Translations under genes and position numbers: made by a program
DNA from: [Lactobacillus] timonensis
GTDB lineage: Bacteria; Bacillota; Bacilli; Lactobacillales; Lactobacillaceae
Assembly: GCF_900240275.1 (NCBI RefSeq)
Contig: NZ_LT964761.1
Location: forward strand, 778,220-842,219
DNA length: 64,000 nt
Direction: 5' to 3'
Part shown: positions 1 to 7,087 of the stretch, piece after piece
Layout: each line of letters starts with the position of its first letter
Position numbering within the stretch: position 1 is the first letter of the stretch
Notes under the pieces: generated by a model
The model's input: the letters and a program-made list of their open reading frames with translations, nothing else
Database searches by the model: none
Told to the model about the DNA's origin: nothing

Positions 1-1
1 C

Positions 2-493
2 ATGAAAAAGCACTTTACTGGCTTGGACATGTCAGTGGTCAGTGCGCGGGGGTTACCGTTGTTTAACGAAGACGACAAACTTCCGGATGCTCTGCAGAAA
101 TTAACTGATGAAATTGATGCTGCGGATGCGGTGATCATTGCTTGTCCTGAATATAACCACTCGGTAACTTCTGCACTGAAAAGTGTAATGGAATGGTTAT
201 CAGCGAGTGTTCACCCGCTGTATCGTAAACCAGTAATGCTGGTTGGCGCCTCAACGCACGTTCAGGGCGGGGCCCGTTCGCAGATCCACTTACGTGATAT
301 CCTTTTGTCGCCTGGTGTGCAAGCAGTTGTCTTTTCGGGGGAAGAATTCTTCCTCGGCAACTGTCGGCAGGCCTTTGATGACCAAGGTAATTTGAAGGAT
401 CAAGGGACAGTTGAGTTTCTTGAGAAGTGCGTCAGTGAGTTTAGTCACTTCGTCAAGGTCGTTAACCGTGCCGCAAAGGAGGCAGCAGAATGA
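2..493 (+). CDS. NADPH-dependent FMN reductase-like protein, 5' end missing
   Basis: This flavodoxin-fold oxidoreductase of the NADPH-dependent FMN reductase family would transfer electrons from NAD(P)H to flavin in the cytoplasm. The flavin-binding stretch ACPEYNHSV and the following ALKSVMEWLS helix are visible. The protein aligns with the next gene from its MKKHF segment. In that gene about 22 residues, including the GTNARQSYNRKL phosphate-binding loop, precede this point. The ATG at base 2 is therefore an internal Met and the true start lies outside the window. The stop overlaps the next start (ATGA), which indicates translational coupling. The physiological substrate cannot be read from the sequence. 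Confidence 0.85.
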   Translation: MKKHFTGLDMSVVSARGLPLFNEDDKLPDALQKLTDEIDAADAVIIACPEYNHSVTSALKSVMEWLSASVHPLYRKPVMLVGASTHVQGGARSQIHLRDILLSPGVQAVVFSGEEFFLGNCRQAFDDQGNLKDQGTVEFLEKCVSEFSHFVKVVNRAAKEAAE

Positions 494-1671
494 AATTTGT
501 CGCAATTGTTGGTACAAATGCTCGGCAATCGTATAACCGGAAACTGCTGTACTTTATGAAGAAACATTTTCAGAAGGCAGCTGACATCGAAGTAGTTGAA
601 ATTGGTACCTTGCCACCGTTTGCCAAAGATACCCCGCTTGATGACGCGGTTTATGAATTCAGGAAGAAGGTTCGGCTGTGTGATGGGGTGATCTTCTCAA
701 CGCCAGAGTATGATCATGCCATTCCGGCAGCGGAGAAGAGCGCCATTGAATGGCTTACTTACCACTGTGACGTGATGGAACACAAGCCGACAATGGTTGT
801 TGGTGTTTCTTATGGCAAGCAAGCTTCGTCGCGGGCCCAGGTACAAATGCGTCAGATTTTGATGGCACCGGACTGTGATGCTGCCATTATGTCAGGCAAC
901 GAAGTACTGATTGGTAACGCTATGAAGGTTTTTGATCAGCATGATCTCCTGACTAACCAGGATGACGTTGACAACTTAGAACATGCATTTATGGAATTTG
1001 TCCGTTTCGCTGACATGATTAATGGCGAGACGAAGGAGGAAGAACTAATGGCAAAAAAAGAACCGTTTGTTGATAGTGCGTACGTGACGTTTCCAACTGG
1101 CCGGTTGAGTTTAAAAGAAATCCAACAGATTTTTGAAGCACTTCCGTTAGAACTTGACCTGGTGGACGCCAATGATAACTTTGTTTGGTATACCCACGAT
1201 GGTGACCGGATTAACGCCCGAAACGTTCGACAGCTCAGTGAACCGATCTCTGAATGCCACCCGCCGAAGGCCCTGGTTCACGCTCAACAGATTATCGATA
1301 GTTTACGGAAAGGGATTGCCGATGTGGTCCCATCAGCCTACATGGATAGTGGACACCGGATCATGACGTGGTACATTGCGGTTCGTGACATTGATGGCCA
1401 CTACCTGGGGACGATGGAAGTTAGTCAAAAGGTTGACCAGATTATCGACCTCTACAATAAGGGAACCTGGGGGCAGCCAGCAATGCCCGCTGCTGGTTTA
1501 GAGGATAATGCAGATGCTTCTAGTGGAGCATCGGATGCATCGACTGGTGCATATGCTAGTGGCGCGGATGCTGATGCAGGCGCTTCGCAGTCAGTAGCAG
1601 GGGATGACAATCCTGCTGCTGATGGTTCAACTGGTGCCTCACAAAGTGGTGACGAGGAGAACCAAGAATAA
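490..1671 (+). CDS. FMN reductase domain fused to a PAS-like domain
   Basis: Residues 1-180 form an NADPH-dependent FMN reductase domain: GTNARQSYNRKL loop, then STPEYDHAIP for flavin contact. Residues 187-330 resemble the PAS domain found at the C-terminus of DUF438 proteins: a hydrophobic LPLELDLVDANDNFVWY strand, a CHPPK motif near residue 256, and a closing AVRDIDGHYLGTMEVSQ strand. Residues 335-393 are a low-complexity Ala/Ser/Asp/Gly tail. A strong Shine-Dalgarno sequence (AAGGAGGA, 1033-1040) lies 7 bases before an in-frame ATG at 1048, exactly at the domain junction. The PAS part may thus also be made separately, or two genes may have fused. The gene overlaps the upstream reductase by 4 bases. 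It may be a flavin reductase with redox or ligand sensing; the function is inferred. Confidence 0.8.
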   Translation: MKFVAIVGTNARQSYNRKLLYFMKKHFQKAADIEVVEIGTLPPFAKDTPLDDAVYEFRKKVRLCDGVIFSTPEYDHAIPAAEKSAIEWLTYHCDVMEHKPTMVVGVSYGKQASSRAQVQMRQILMAPDCDAAIMSGNEVLIGNAMKVFDQHDLLTNQDDVDNLEHAFMEFVRFADMINGETKEEELMAKKEPFVDSAYVTFPTGRLSLKEIQQIFEALPLELDLVDANDNFVWYTHDGDRINARNVRQLSEPISECHPPKALVHAQQIIDSLRKGIADVVPSAYMDSGHRIMTWYIAVRDIDGHYLGTMEVSQKVDQIIDLYNKGTWGQPAMPAAGLEDNADASSGASDASTGAYASGADADAGASQSVAGDDNPAADGSTGASQSGDEENQE

Positions 1672-1676
1672 AGAAC

Positions 1677-3167
1677 GGCTCTTTGTCAATCGGTACTGAT
1701 AGTTAAATTTGATCAGTTCAAGCAGCTAGACTGCTTGAGCTGATTTTTGTTTTCTGGGGATCTCCTACCATGATGTGTGGATTCTTTAAAGCCATGAGAA
1801 TTCTTACCCGAAAATGAAAGAAGTTTCTAAAACCATAAGCAGTGCGTTTAATCACTTTGATTTTGTTATTGGTGCCTTCAATCGGGCCATTACTCAAGTG
1901 ATGCCTAAAGCTCCGGATAATCTCGTTCTGGTGCTGACGGAGAGTACGCTGAACCTTTTGTAATTTAAACGGTAAGCTGGTCAGTTTACGTTGTAACAGG
2001 GATTGGAGTTCTCCCTGATTTTCGTGATCCACCGCATCGACGAGAGTTTGATAGTAGTTATAAGCTATCCTTAGTTCTTCTGACATGGCAAGTAGTCGGT
2101 CAATGACTTCACTGTTCGTTAACCAGGCGCCACGAAAGTTGCGCCGTGGTTGGTAATGAATATTATCTAGGAGTGATAGCTTCTGCAGTAATAACTTCCA
2201 AAAACGTTTAAGTGCCCGATATTCATGAGTTCCCGGCCCATAATGATTCATGGTTTTGATGCGGATAGACTGTAATGCCCGGTAGGCTTGCACAACGACA
2301 TGGAAGTGGTCGGCGATGATTCGTGCATTGGGGAATAGTTCGCGGATGAGCCGCCGGTATGGGCCGTATAGGTCAATTACTACCAAGCTAACTGATAATC
2401 GCGATCTGCGTGTGAAATGGCGATAGAAATACTGTCTAAAAGCACGTGAAGTTCTCGAGGGAATAATATCAATGGTGCGATGATTAACAGGATTCATGAG
2501 GATCATACTCATCCCACTAGGCGCGAAGCGTCCCGATTTAAAGTCATCAAAAGCAATGGTATTTGGTAGCCAACTTTTTTCCGGAGTAAAGTTATCTTCC
2601 AAGCTATCAATGATGCGGCCAACCGTACTAGGTGAAACATAGTACTGTTCACCAATATCCTTTTGTGATTCATTTCGCCGTAGATCCAGTGTGATGGCCT
2701 GTTTAACGTTATTGGCAATCCTGCAACCATGGTTAATCCCATTGATTTCTGCGATTTTCGTGACGGTTTCCGGGCATTGTGATGATGGTTTACAGATATA
2801 CTTCTGTTTCCGAATTAACAAGATAGTTGGGACGTTAGCGATCGGTAAAGCTAATATCTTTACCGGTTGACGGCGATAGCCATTCTTAAGCATAGGACGG
2901 CCACAAACAGGACAATAACAGGTGCCGGTCTTAACCAGGTGGATTACTTTGTAATTACCGATGTTTTCGACGCCACTTTTGTCCATTTTTAAGTTTGGAT
3001 CATTGATTCCGGTCAAAAAGCTGATATCATTAGCCATGAGGATTAAATTCCTTTCTGAAGGACAACTACCACGTTTTAGAGGGTGCGGTAGTTGTCCGTT
3101 TTTTATTGTCATCATAAACAAAAACGGTACCGATGAAAACTCCATCAGTACCAAATAGTGTAGAACC
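1677..3167 (-). mobile_element. Complete ISL3-family insertion sequence
   Basis: The 1491-bp element is bounded by imperfect inverted repeats of about 26 bp. The outer ends read GGCTCT at 1677 and, reversed, GGTTCT at 3167; both share an inner GGTACTGAT block. An exact 8-bp target duplication, TAAAGAAC, flanks it at 1669-1676 and 3168-3175, as expected for ISL3. The element carries one intact transposase on the minus strand. The target lies across the stop codon of the upstream reductase-PAS gene, and the duplication leaves that TAA intact. The insertion pushes the gene's terminator (3187-3219) about 1.5 kb downstream. Confidence 0.95.
1718..3037 (-). CDS. tnp: ISL3-family transposase
   Basis: This 439-residue DDE transposase moves the surrounding element. 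An N-terminal zinc-binding region has CYCPVCGRP followed by a later Cys pair (ICKPSSQCPE). A helix-turn-helix region (SQKDIGEQYYVSPSTVGRII) comes next. The catalytic core starts around AFDDFKSGR and VVIDLYGPYRR, with RIIADHFHV following. The C-terminus holds SNGPIEGTNNKIKVIKR, typical of ISL3. I chose the ATG at 3037 because AAAGGA precedes it at proper distance. A longer in-frame reading to 3154 would run almost into the inverted repeat and has no ribosome-binding site. No frameshift is seen, so the enzyme looks intact. Confidence 0.93.
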   Translation of the reverse strand: MANDISFLTGINDPNLKMDKSGVENIGNYKVIHLVKTGTCYCPVCGRPMLKNGYRRQPVKILALPIANVPTILLIRKQKYICKPSSQCPETVTKIAEINGINHGCRIANNVKQAITLDLRRNESQKDIGEQYYVSPSTVGRIIDSLEDNFTPEKSWLPNTIAFDDFKSGRFAPSGMSMILMNPVNHRTIDIIPSRTSRAFRQYFYRHFTRRSRLSVSLVVIDLYGPYRRLIRELFPNARIIADHFHVVVQAYRALQSIRIKTMNHYGPGTHEYRALKRFWKLLLQKLSLLDNIHYQPRRNFRGAWLTNSEVIDRLLAMSEELRIAYNYYQTLVDAVDHENQGELQSLLQRKLTSLPFKLQKVQRTLRQHQNEIIRSFRHHLSNGPIEGTNNKIKVIKRTAYGFRNFFHFRVRILMALKNPHIMVGDPQKTKISSSSLAA

Positions 3168-3186
3168 TAAAGAACTAACCAACTTA

Positions 3187-3225
3187 AAAACCCGATTTGC
3201 ATTTCGCAAATCGGGTTTTCTTATG
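3187..3225. terminator. Bidirectional rho-independent terminator
   Basis: A perfect 14-bp stem (3187-3200 with 3206-3219) has a 5-base loop. A-runs and T-runs at both ends let it work in both directions. It originally closed the reductase operon, before the ISL3 insertion, and now also terminates the convergent PTS operon ending at 3239. Confidence 0.9.
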
Positions 3226-3238
3226 GACGAGAAATGGT

Positions 3239-3661
3239 TTAGATGCCGTCACCATCGGCTGGTTCAGTTTGAATGTGCCGGTGGTGGAACATCCTCGTTG
3301 CCTGTTTACTAGTGGCGATAAATTTTTCGCCTAGTTCAGCTGGCGACGATTGTTGCCAGTCTCCCGCAACACAGATTTCGAGAAGAGAGCCGACGTTACA
3401 TCCAGCAACTACTGTAATTTGTGGGTATTGCCGGGTGAGGAGAACCGCCTGTTTATAAGGGGTTCCCCCGAAAAGATCACAGAAGAACAGTGCTTGTTCA
3501 TCGTCTTTTAAGAGGGCGGTAAACTTATCTTGCAGCTGTTGCTCATCCATCTCACCGGTAAAGTCGACGAAAGACAGCCCCGGCAGGTTGCCGGCCAATA
3601 GTTGGAGGTTGGACTGAATGCCACTGGCAAATTTGCCGTGACCGCTAACAATGATCTGCAT
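3239..3661 (-). CDS. PTS EIIA, mannose/sorbose family
   Basis: Cytoplasmic phosphocarrier of a mannose-class phosphotransferase system. It accepts phosphate from HPr and passes it to EIIB. The N-terminal strand MQIIVSGHGKFA places the phosphorylatable His at residue 8. The later FFCDLFGGTPYKQA motif is typical of the EIIA-Man fold. At 140 residues it is full length for a free-standing EIIA domain. It is last in the order EIIB-EIIC-EIID-EIIA, 3 bases after EIID, and ends just before the shared terminator. The C-terminus (DGDGI) is acidic. Sugar specificity is set by EIIB and EIIC. Confidence 0.93.
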   Translation of the reverse strand: MQIIVSGHGKFASGIQSNLQLLAGNLPGLSFVDFTGEMDEQQLQDKFTALLKDDEQALFFCDLFGGTPYKQAVLLTRQYPQITVVAGCNVGSLLEICVAGDWQQSSPAELGEKFIATSKQATRMFHHRHIQTEPADGDGI

Positions 3662-3664
3662 AAA

Positions 3665-4489
3665 TTAAAGAACTCCTAACCAAGAACAAACTAGTGCAAC
3701 AATAAAGGTGATGATAATCAGCCATAGTGGGCTAACGTGCTTCTTTTTAATTAACCAGTAGAGTAAGAACGTGTAACCTAATGGCAGAATGTTTGGGAAG
3801 ATGTGATCGAGGAATTCCTTTTGCAGGGCGATCGAGTGGGTTGCTGTCACCGGAATCTTTAACTTAACGTTCATCGTAACGTATGTGGCGATCAAACCGC
3901 CGATAACGGTACAACCGAGGACACTTGCCGCGTGGGAAACGATCCCGGAATTAGCACGGATACTGGAAATTGACTTTGTACCAACCGAGTAACCCAGGTG
4001 GCAGATCGGAATCCGGGCGAAGAATAAGGCAATGTAAACTGCCAGGAAAATAATTGGCCCGATCAGGCTTCCCTGCTTGGCAAATGAGGCAGCAATCCCG
4101 GCAACAATCGGGAGAATGGTGAACCAGGTAATCGAGTCACCAATCCCGGCCAGTGGCCCGAACAGGGCGATTCGTAAGCCGTCAATGGTTGACCGCGGCG
4201 CACCGTTTTCTTCCAGTGACGCTTCAAGCCCTAACAGCAATGGAGCGGCATAGTTGTTGGTGTTGATAAAGGCAGTGTTAGCCTTAATTGCTTCTGACAG
4301 GCCCTTTTGGTCATCACCATAAATCTTCTTCAATGCAGGAATCAAACTGAGGGCATACCCATCACCCTGCATTAATTCATAGTTAAATGCTGACTGGTTC
4401 AACAGTGAACGAAGAGCCAGCTTAGTCACGTCAGAGTGTGACAGTTTGTGGCGCTTAGGCGTCGTCTGTTGTTGTTCATCAGATGCCAT
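3665..4489 (-). CDS. PTS EIID, mannose/GalNAc family
   Basis: Membrane EIID subunit that, with EIIC, forms the sugar channel of a mannose-class PTS. Of 274 residues, the first half is soluble (LLNQSAFNYELMQGDGYALSLIPALKKIY). It is followed by GPLAGIGDSITWFTILPIVAGI and C-terminal membrane segments. I chose the ATG at 4489 because GGAGGTGA lies 5 bases upstream. In-frame Met codons further upstream, up to 4519, lack such a site. The start overlaps the end of EIIC by 11 bases. The nearby nagB suggests an amino sugar as substrate, which is inference. Confidence 0.92.
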   Translation of the reverse strand: MASDEQQQTTPKRHKLSHSDVTKLALRSLLNQSAFNYELMQGDGYALSLIPALKKIYGDDQKGLSEAIKANTAFINTNNYAAPLLLGLEASLEENGAPRSTIDGLRIALFGPLAGIGDSITWFTILPIVAGIAASFAKQGSLIGPIIFLAVYIALFFARIPICHLGYSVGTKSISSIRANSGIVSHAASVLGCTVIGGLIATYVTMNVKLKIPVTATHSIALQKEFLDHIFPNILPLGYTFLLYWLIKKKHVSPLWLIIITFIVALVCSWLGVL

Positions 4490-5285
4490 CACTGTCACCT
4501 CCATCATTTTGATTTTCACGAATTTCTTTCAGTTCGTTCTTAATCTTGCGAGTCCGCACAGCTTGGTAGTATTCGATTGCGGCTAAGCAGCCACCAATAA
4601 CCGCGACTGGCATCAAGTTGCCAAACTTAATGAAGCAGGCAGCCGTGAAACCTAGAAGCAGGTACGGAACGTAGCGTCCTTTGAGCATGGTCTGCAGCAA
4701 GATAGCAAAACCAACGGCTGGCAGGATCCCGCCGGCGATGGTAAAGCCGTGGCTCAACCAGCCAGGGAAAGAGTTGACAAAGTTACTCATTGGCTTTTGT
4801 GCAGCATAGACACACAGGAATGATAAAACACCATAGGTTAAACCAACAAGTAGCGTTAACCCGTATGCCAGGTTACGGAACTTGTTCAGTTCCAGTTTTT
4901 CAGCATATTCATTGAACTTCTTGGCAAAAACTGAAAATGCTGAGTAATAGAACAGGATAATGTACTGGGTCAGGATGGAAAATGGCAGTGATAAACCAAT
5001 GGCAGTTGCTGGCGAGTGGCCAGTTGTGTATGCCAAAACAACGGTCATGATCCCTGCCATGACGGGGTTAGGTGGTTGAGTCCCACCCACCGGGGTCAAA
5101 CCAGCGAAGACCAGCTCGGTTAACCCCCCGGCGACTAGGCCAAGCTTAAGGTTTCCGAGAATTGCACCAACGACGGTACAAACGATGATTGGACGGAAAA
5201 TGTAGAACCCTTCCAGCCAAAAGTCGATGCCGGCGATGATCGCAAACACTGAGATCCAAATCCCCTGTGCAAGCGAAATAGACAT
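4479..5285 (-). CDS. PTS EIIC, mannose/sorbose family
   Basis: Integral membrane channel subunit (268 residues) of the PTS. It has multiple hydrophobic segments and the family's glycine-rich repeats (VGAILGNLKLGLVAGGLTEL, GLTPVGGTQPPNPVMAGI). It works with EIID to translocate sugar while EIIB phosphorylates it. The C-terminus is short and acidic (NQNDGGDSDGI) and overlaps the EIID start. The gene is 39 bases downstream of EIIB. The complete BCDA set makes a functional transporter likely. The adjacent divergent glucosamine-6-phosphate deaminase argues for a hexosamine or N-acetylhexosamine. Confidence 0.92.
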   Translation of the reverse strand: MSISLAQGIWISVFAIIAGIDFWLEGFYIFRPIIVCTVVGAILGNLKLGLVAGGLTELVFAGLTPVGGTQPPNPVMAGIMTVVLAYTTGHSPATAIGLSLPFSILTQYIILFYYSAFSVFAKKFNEYAEKLELNKFRNLAYGLTLLVGLTYGVLSFLCVYAAQKPMSNFVNSFPGWLSHGFTIAGGILPAVGFAILLQTMLKGRYVPYLLLGFTAACFIKFGNLMPVAVIGGCLAAIEYYQAVRTRKIKNELKEIRENQNDGGDSDGI

Positions 5286-5324
5286 GATTTCATCTCCTAA
5301 ATAATTGCAACCGAAAAATAATAA

Positions 5325-5804
5325 TTAGAGCTTTGTGATTTCCTTCTTCGCGGAATCAGGAACATCTTGAATAAAGACATCTACACCGTGATCAACAAGC
5401 TTGTTGAAGGTATCACGGTCGTTTTGGTCAACGTAGACCTTCTTGCTGATGGCTTCCTTGCCTTCAGTAAAGTGCATGTTGCCAACGTCAATCTGCTTGA
5501 TTGGCACGCCGCCTTCAACCAGGCGCAGCGCATCTTGCGGGTTACGAACAACCAGGAAAATGTGTTGCCGCGGGCTAGCCTTGTGAATAGTCTTGATCGT
5601 CTTATCAATCGTCCAGAAACGGATACCAACGTCAGAAGTTTCGGCGGTGGCGGCCATCAGTTCTTGCTGCAGGTCGTCATTTGCCACTTCATCATTAGCT
5701 ACCAGAATCAGGTTGATTCCTAAAGCTGAGGTCCAGACCACACCAACTTGACCATGGACCAACCGGTTATCAATCCGGGTTAAAACAATATCAGGTGTTG
5801 CCAA
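5325..5804 (-). CDS. PTS EIIB, mannose/GalNAc family (TTG start)
   Basis: Cytoplasmic EIIB (159 residues) that takes phosphate from EIIA and gives it to the incoming sugar. The phosphorylated His lies in NRLVHGQV, residue 17 from the start chosen here. I chose the TTG at 5804. The only upstream in-frame ATG (5822) sits at the edge of the AAGGAGGT ribosome-binding site, so it cannot be the start. From the TTG the protein begins (M)ATPDIVLTRIDNRL, the usual N-terminus of this family. It is the first gene of the four-gene operon and faces nagB across a regulatory gap. Confidence 0.9.
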   Translation of the reverse strand: MATPDIVLTRIDNRLVHGQVGVVWTSALGINLILVANDEVANDDLQQELMAATAETSDVGIRFWTIDKTIKTIHKASPRQHIFLVVRNPQDALRLVEGGVPIKQIDVGNMHFTEGKEAISKKVYVDQNDRDTFNKLVDHGVDVFIQDVPDSAKKEITKL

Positions 5805-5859
5805 AGGGCTTACCTCCTTCATACGAAATTCGAGCCAGGAAAGGCTTACATCTTTAGTT

Positions 5860-5915
5860 ATATCATTTCCCAGCTGGAAAGCAAAGTCATTGTGTTTAAG
5901 TTATCATTAAGATTA
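5860..5915 (-). promoter_or_regulatory. PTS operon promoter with palindrome in the spacer
   Basis: On the minus strand TTGCTT and TATAAC are separated by 16 bases. The spacer contains the near-palindrome TTTCCCAGCTGGAAA (5866-5880 on the plus strand). A repressor bound there would block RNA polymerase. The regulator is not encoded in this window. Confidence 0.45.
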
Positions 5916-6005
5916 TTATTGTGCATCAATGAGCGAAAAAATTAAACCAATTCTTTTTAATTAGTGAAAGCCTTAGAGCGGATTCAAACTATGGCATAGA
6001 CCATT

Positions 6006-6019
6006 AGACCAATTGGACT
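6006..6019. promoter_or_regulatory. Candidate amino-sugar repressor operator
   Basis: AGACCAATTGGACT is a 14-bp palindrome broken at only one pair. It lies in the gap between the PTS operon and nagB. It resembles the TGGTCTAGACCA-type sites of GntR-family NagR/DasR regulators, an assignment made by similarity only. A second, weaker dyad, TGAACCGCTTTCA (6019-6031), resembles a CcpA site but is one base short of the usual spacing. Confidence 0.35.
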
Positions 6020-6047
6020 GAACCGCTTTCATTTGGACTCAAAAAAG

Positions 6048-6076
6048 TTTACCATGACGATAGATTAATTAGTTAT
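6048..6076 (+). promoter_or_regulatory. Candidate nagB promoter
   Basis: TTTACC and AGTTAT are 17 bases apart and end about 30 bases before the nagB start. The -10 match is moderate. It lies directly downstream of the palindrome at 6006-6019. Confidence 0.4.
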
Positions 6077-6106
6077 GAAATTTTTTAGTAAAAAGAGGCT
6101 TTGAAG

Positions 6107-6835
6107 ATGAAAGTAATTCTTGCGCCAAATCAGGCTGCCGGTGATCAAGCAGCATTTCAGGTTTTTAAGCAGGTGGTTGACCACGGGGCTCATGTGCTGG
6201 GGTTGGCAACTGGTAGTACGCCGGAGGGACTTTACCGGCTGCTGCGGGAAAGTCCCCTGGACTTTTCGCAGATGATTTCAGTTAACTTGGATGAGTACGT
6301 CGGAATTGATCCGGATAACCCGCAAAGCTACCATTACTTTATGAAACAACACCTTTTCAATGCAAAGCCGTTTGCTCATTCCTACCTGCCTGACGGTTTA
6401 GCTGCTGATCCTGACGCTGAGGTTAAGCGTTATGACCAGGTTGTGGTAGACAATCCAGTGGACCTGCAGTTGTTGGGAATTGGCCGTGATGGCCACATTG
6501 GTTTTAACGAACCAGGATCACCGTTTGATGGGGGAACCCACCGGGTTAAGCTGACTGACTCAACAATTGAAGCTAACGCCCGTTTCTTCTCTTCAAAGGA
6601 TGAAGTGCCACGAGAAGCCTACACGATGGGAATTGGGACGATCCTAAAGAGTCGGGAAATCCTGCTGATGGCTTACGGCGATAAAAAGGCCGACGCGATT
6701 CAGAAGATGGTAGAAGGGCCATTGACAACGGCAGTAGCTGCATCAGCCCTCCAGAAGGCAGACAACGTTGTGGTGATTGTTGATCCGGCAGCTGCCGCAA
6801 AATTACGGCCAACGTCGATTAGTGAACGCCTGTAA
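6107..6835 (+). CDS. nagB: Glucosamine-6-phosphate deaminase
   Basis: Converts glucosamine-6-phosphate to fructose-6-phosphate plus ammonia, channelling amino sugars into glycolysis. Of 242 residues, [11 protein letters not shown] (phosphate loop), NLDEYVG (catalytic Asp) and [17 protein letters not shown] (His and Glu of the active site) are visible. The usual Asn of the GxNGHI motif is replaced by Asp. I chose the ATG at 6107 because AGAGG (6094-6098) lies 8 bases upstream; a TTG at 6101 is too close. It is divergent from the PTS operon, suggesting joint use on amino sugars. No nagA is seen in the window. Confidence 0.95.
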   Translation: MKVILAPNQAAGDQAAFQVFKQVVDHGAHVLGLATGSTPEGLYRLLRESPLDFSQMISVNLDEYVGIDPDNPQSYHYFMKQHLFNAKPFAHSYLPDGLAADPDAEVKRYDQVVVDNPVDLQLLGIGRDGHIGFNEPGSPFDGGTHRVKLTDSTIEANARFFSSKDEVPREAYTMGIGTILKSREILLMAYGDKKADAIQKMVEGPLTTAVAASALQKADNVVVIVDPAAAAKLRPTSISERL

Positions 6836-6855
6836 AAAGATAGTTAAAATTAAAT

Positions 6856-7079
6856 GGGAACGTGACAAACCGTGAAACAGAAATCAGAATGATTTCGTTT
6901 TTGAACGGCTCTAACGCAGAAGTCATTTATGACTTCGTCGTCACGACGCGCAGCTAAGCTATTTGCCGCCCCAGCGAGCAACAATAGGCCTCTAGCGTTC
7001 GGTTTTACCAGAACGTTAGAGGCCATTGTTGTACCGCTTGTTAACTTTTAGTATAGAGAGGCGATTATGTCACGGCCCC
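6856..7079. repeat. Folded intergenic element with terminal inverted repeats
   Basis: The gap between nagB and dltD holds no gene. Its ends are inverted repeats: GGGAACGTGACA at 6856-6867 and, reversed, GGGGCCGTGACA at 7068-7079 (10 of 12 identical). Inside is a series of hairpins: GAAATCA with TGATTTC near 6880-6896, GAAGTCAT with ATGACTTC near 6919-6936, and a stem of about 21 bp at 6979-7031 with a 10-base loop. No T-run follows the large stem, so it is not a standard terminator. It looks like a short non-autonomous or REP/BIME-like element. Only one copy is present in this window. Confidence 0.6.
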
Positions 7080-7087
7080 TTTGTTGT

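Noticed and set aside
6019..6031. CcpA (cre) site TGAACCGCTTTCA before nagB
   Set aside because: It is one base shorter than the cre consensus spacing and has mismatches at the right end; not reported as a site of its own.
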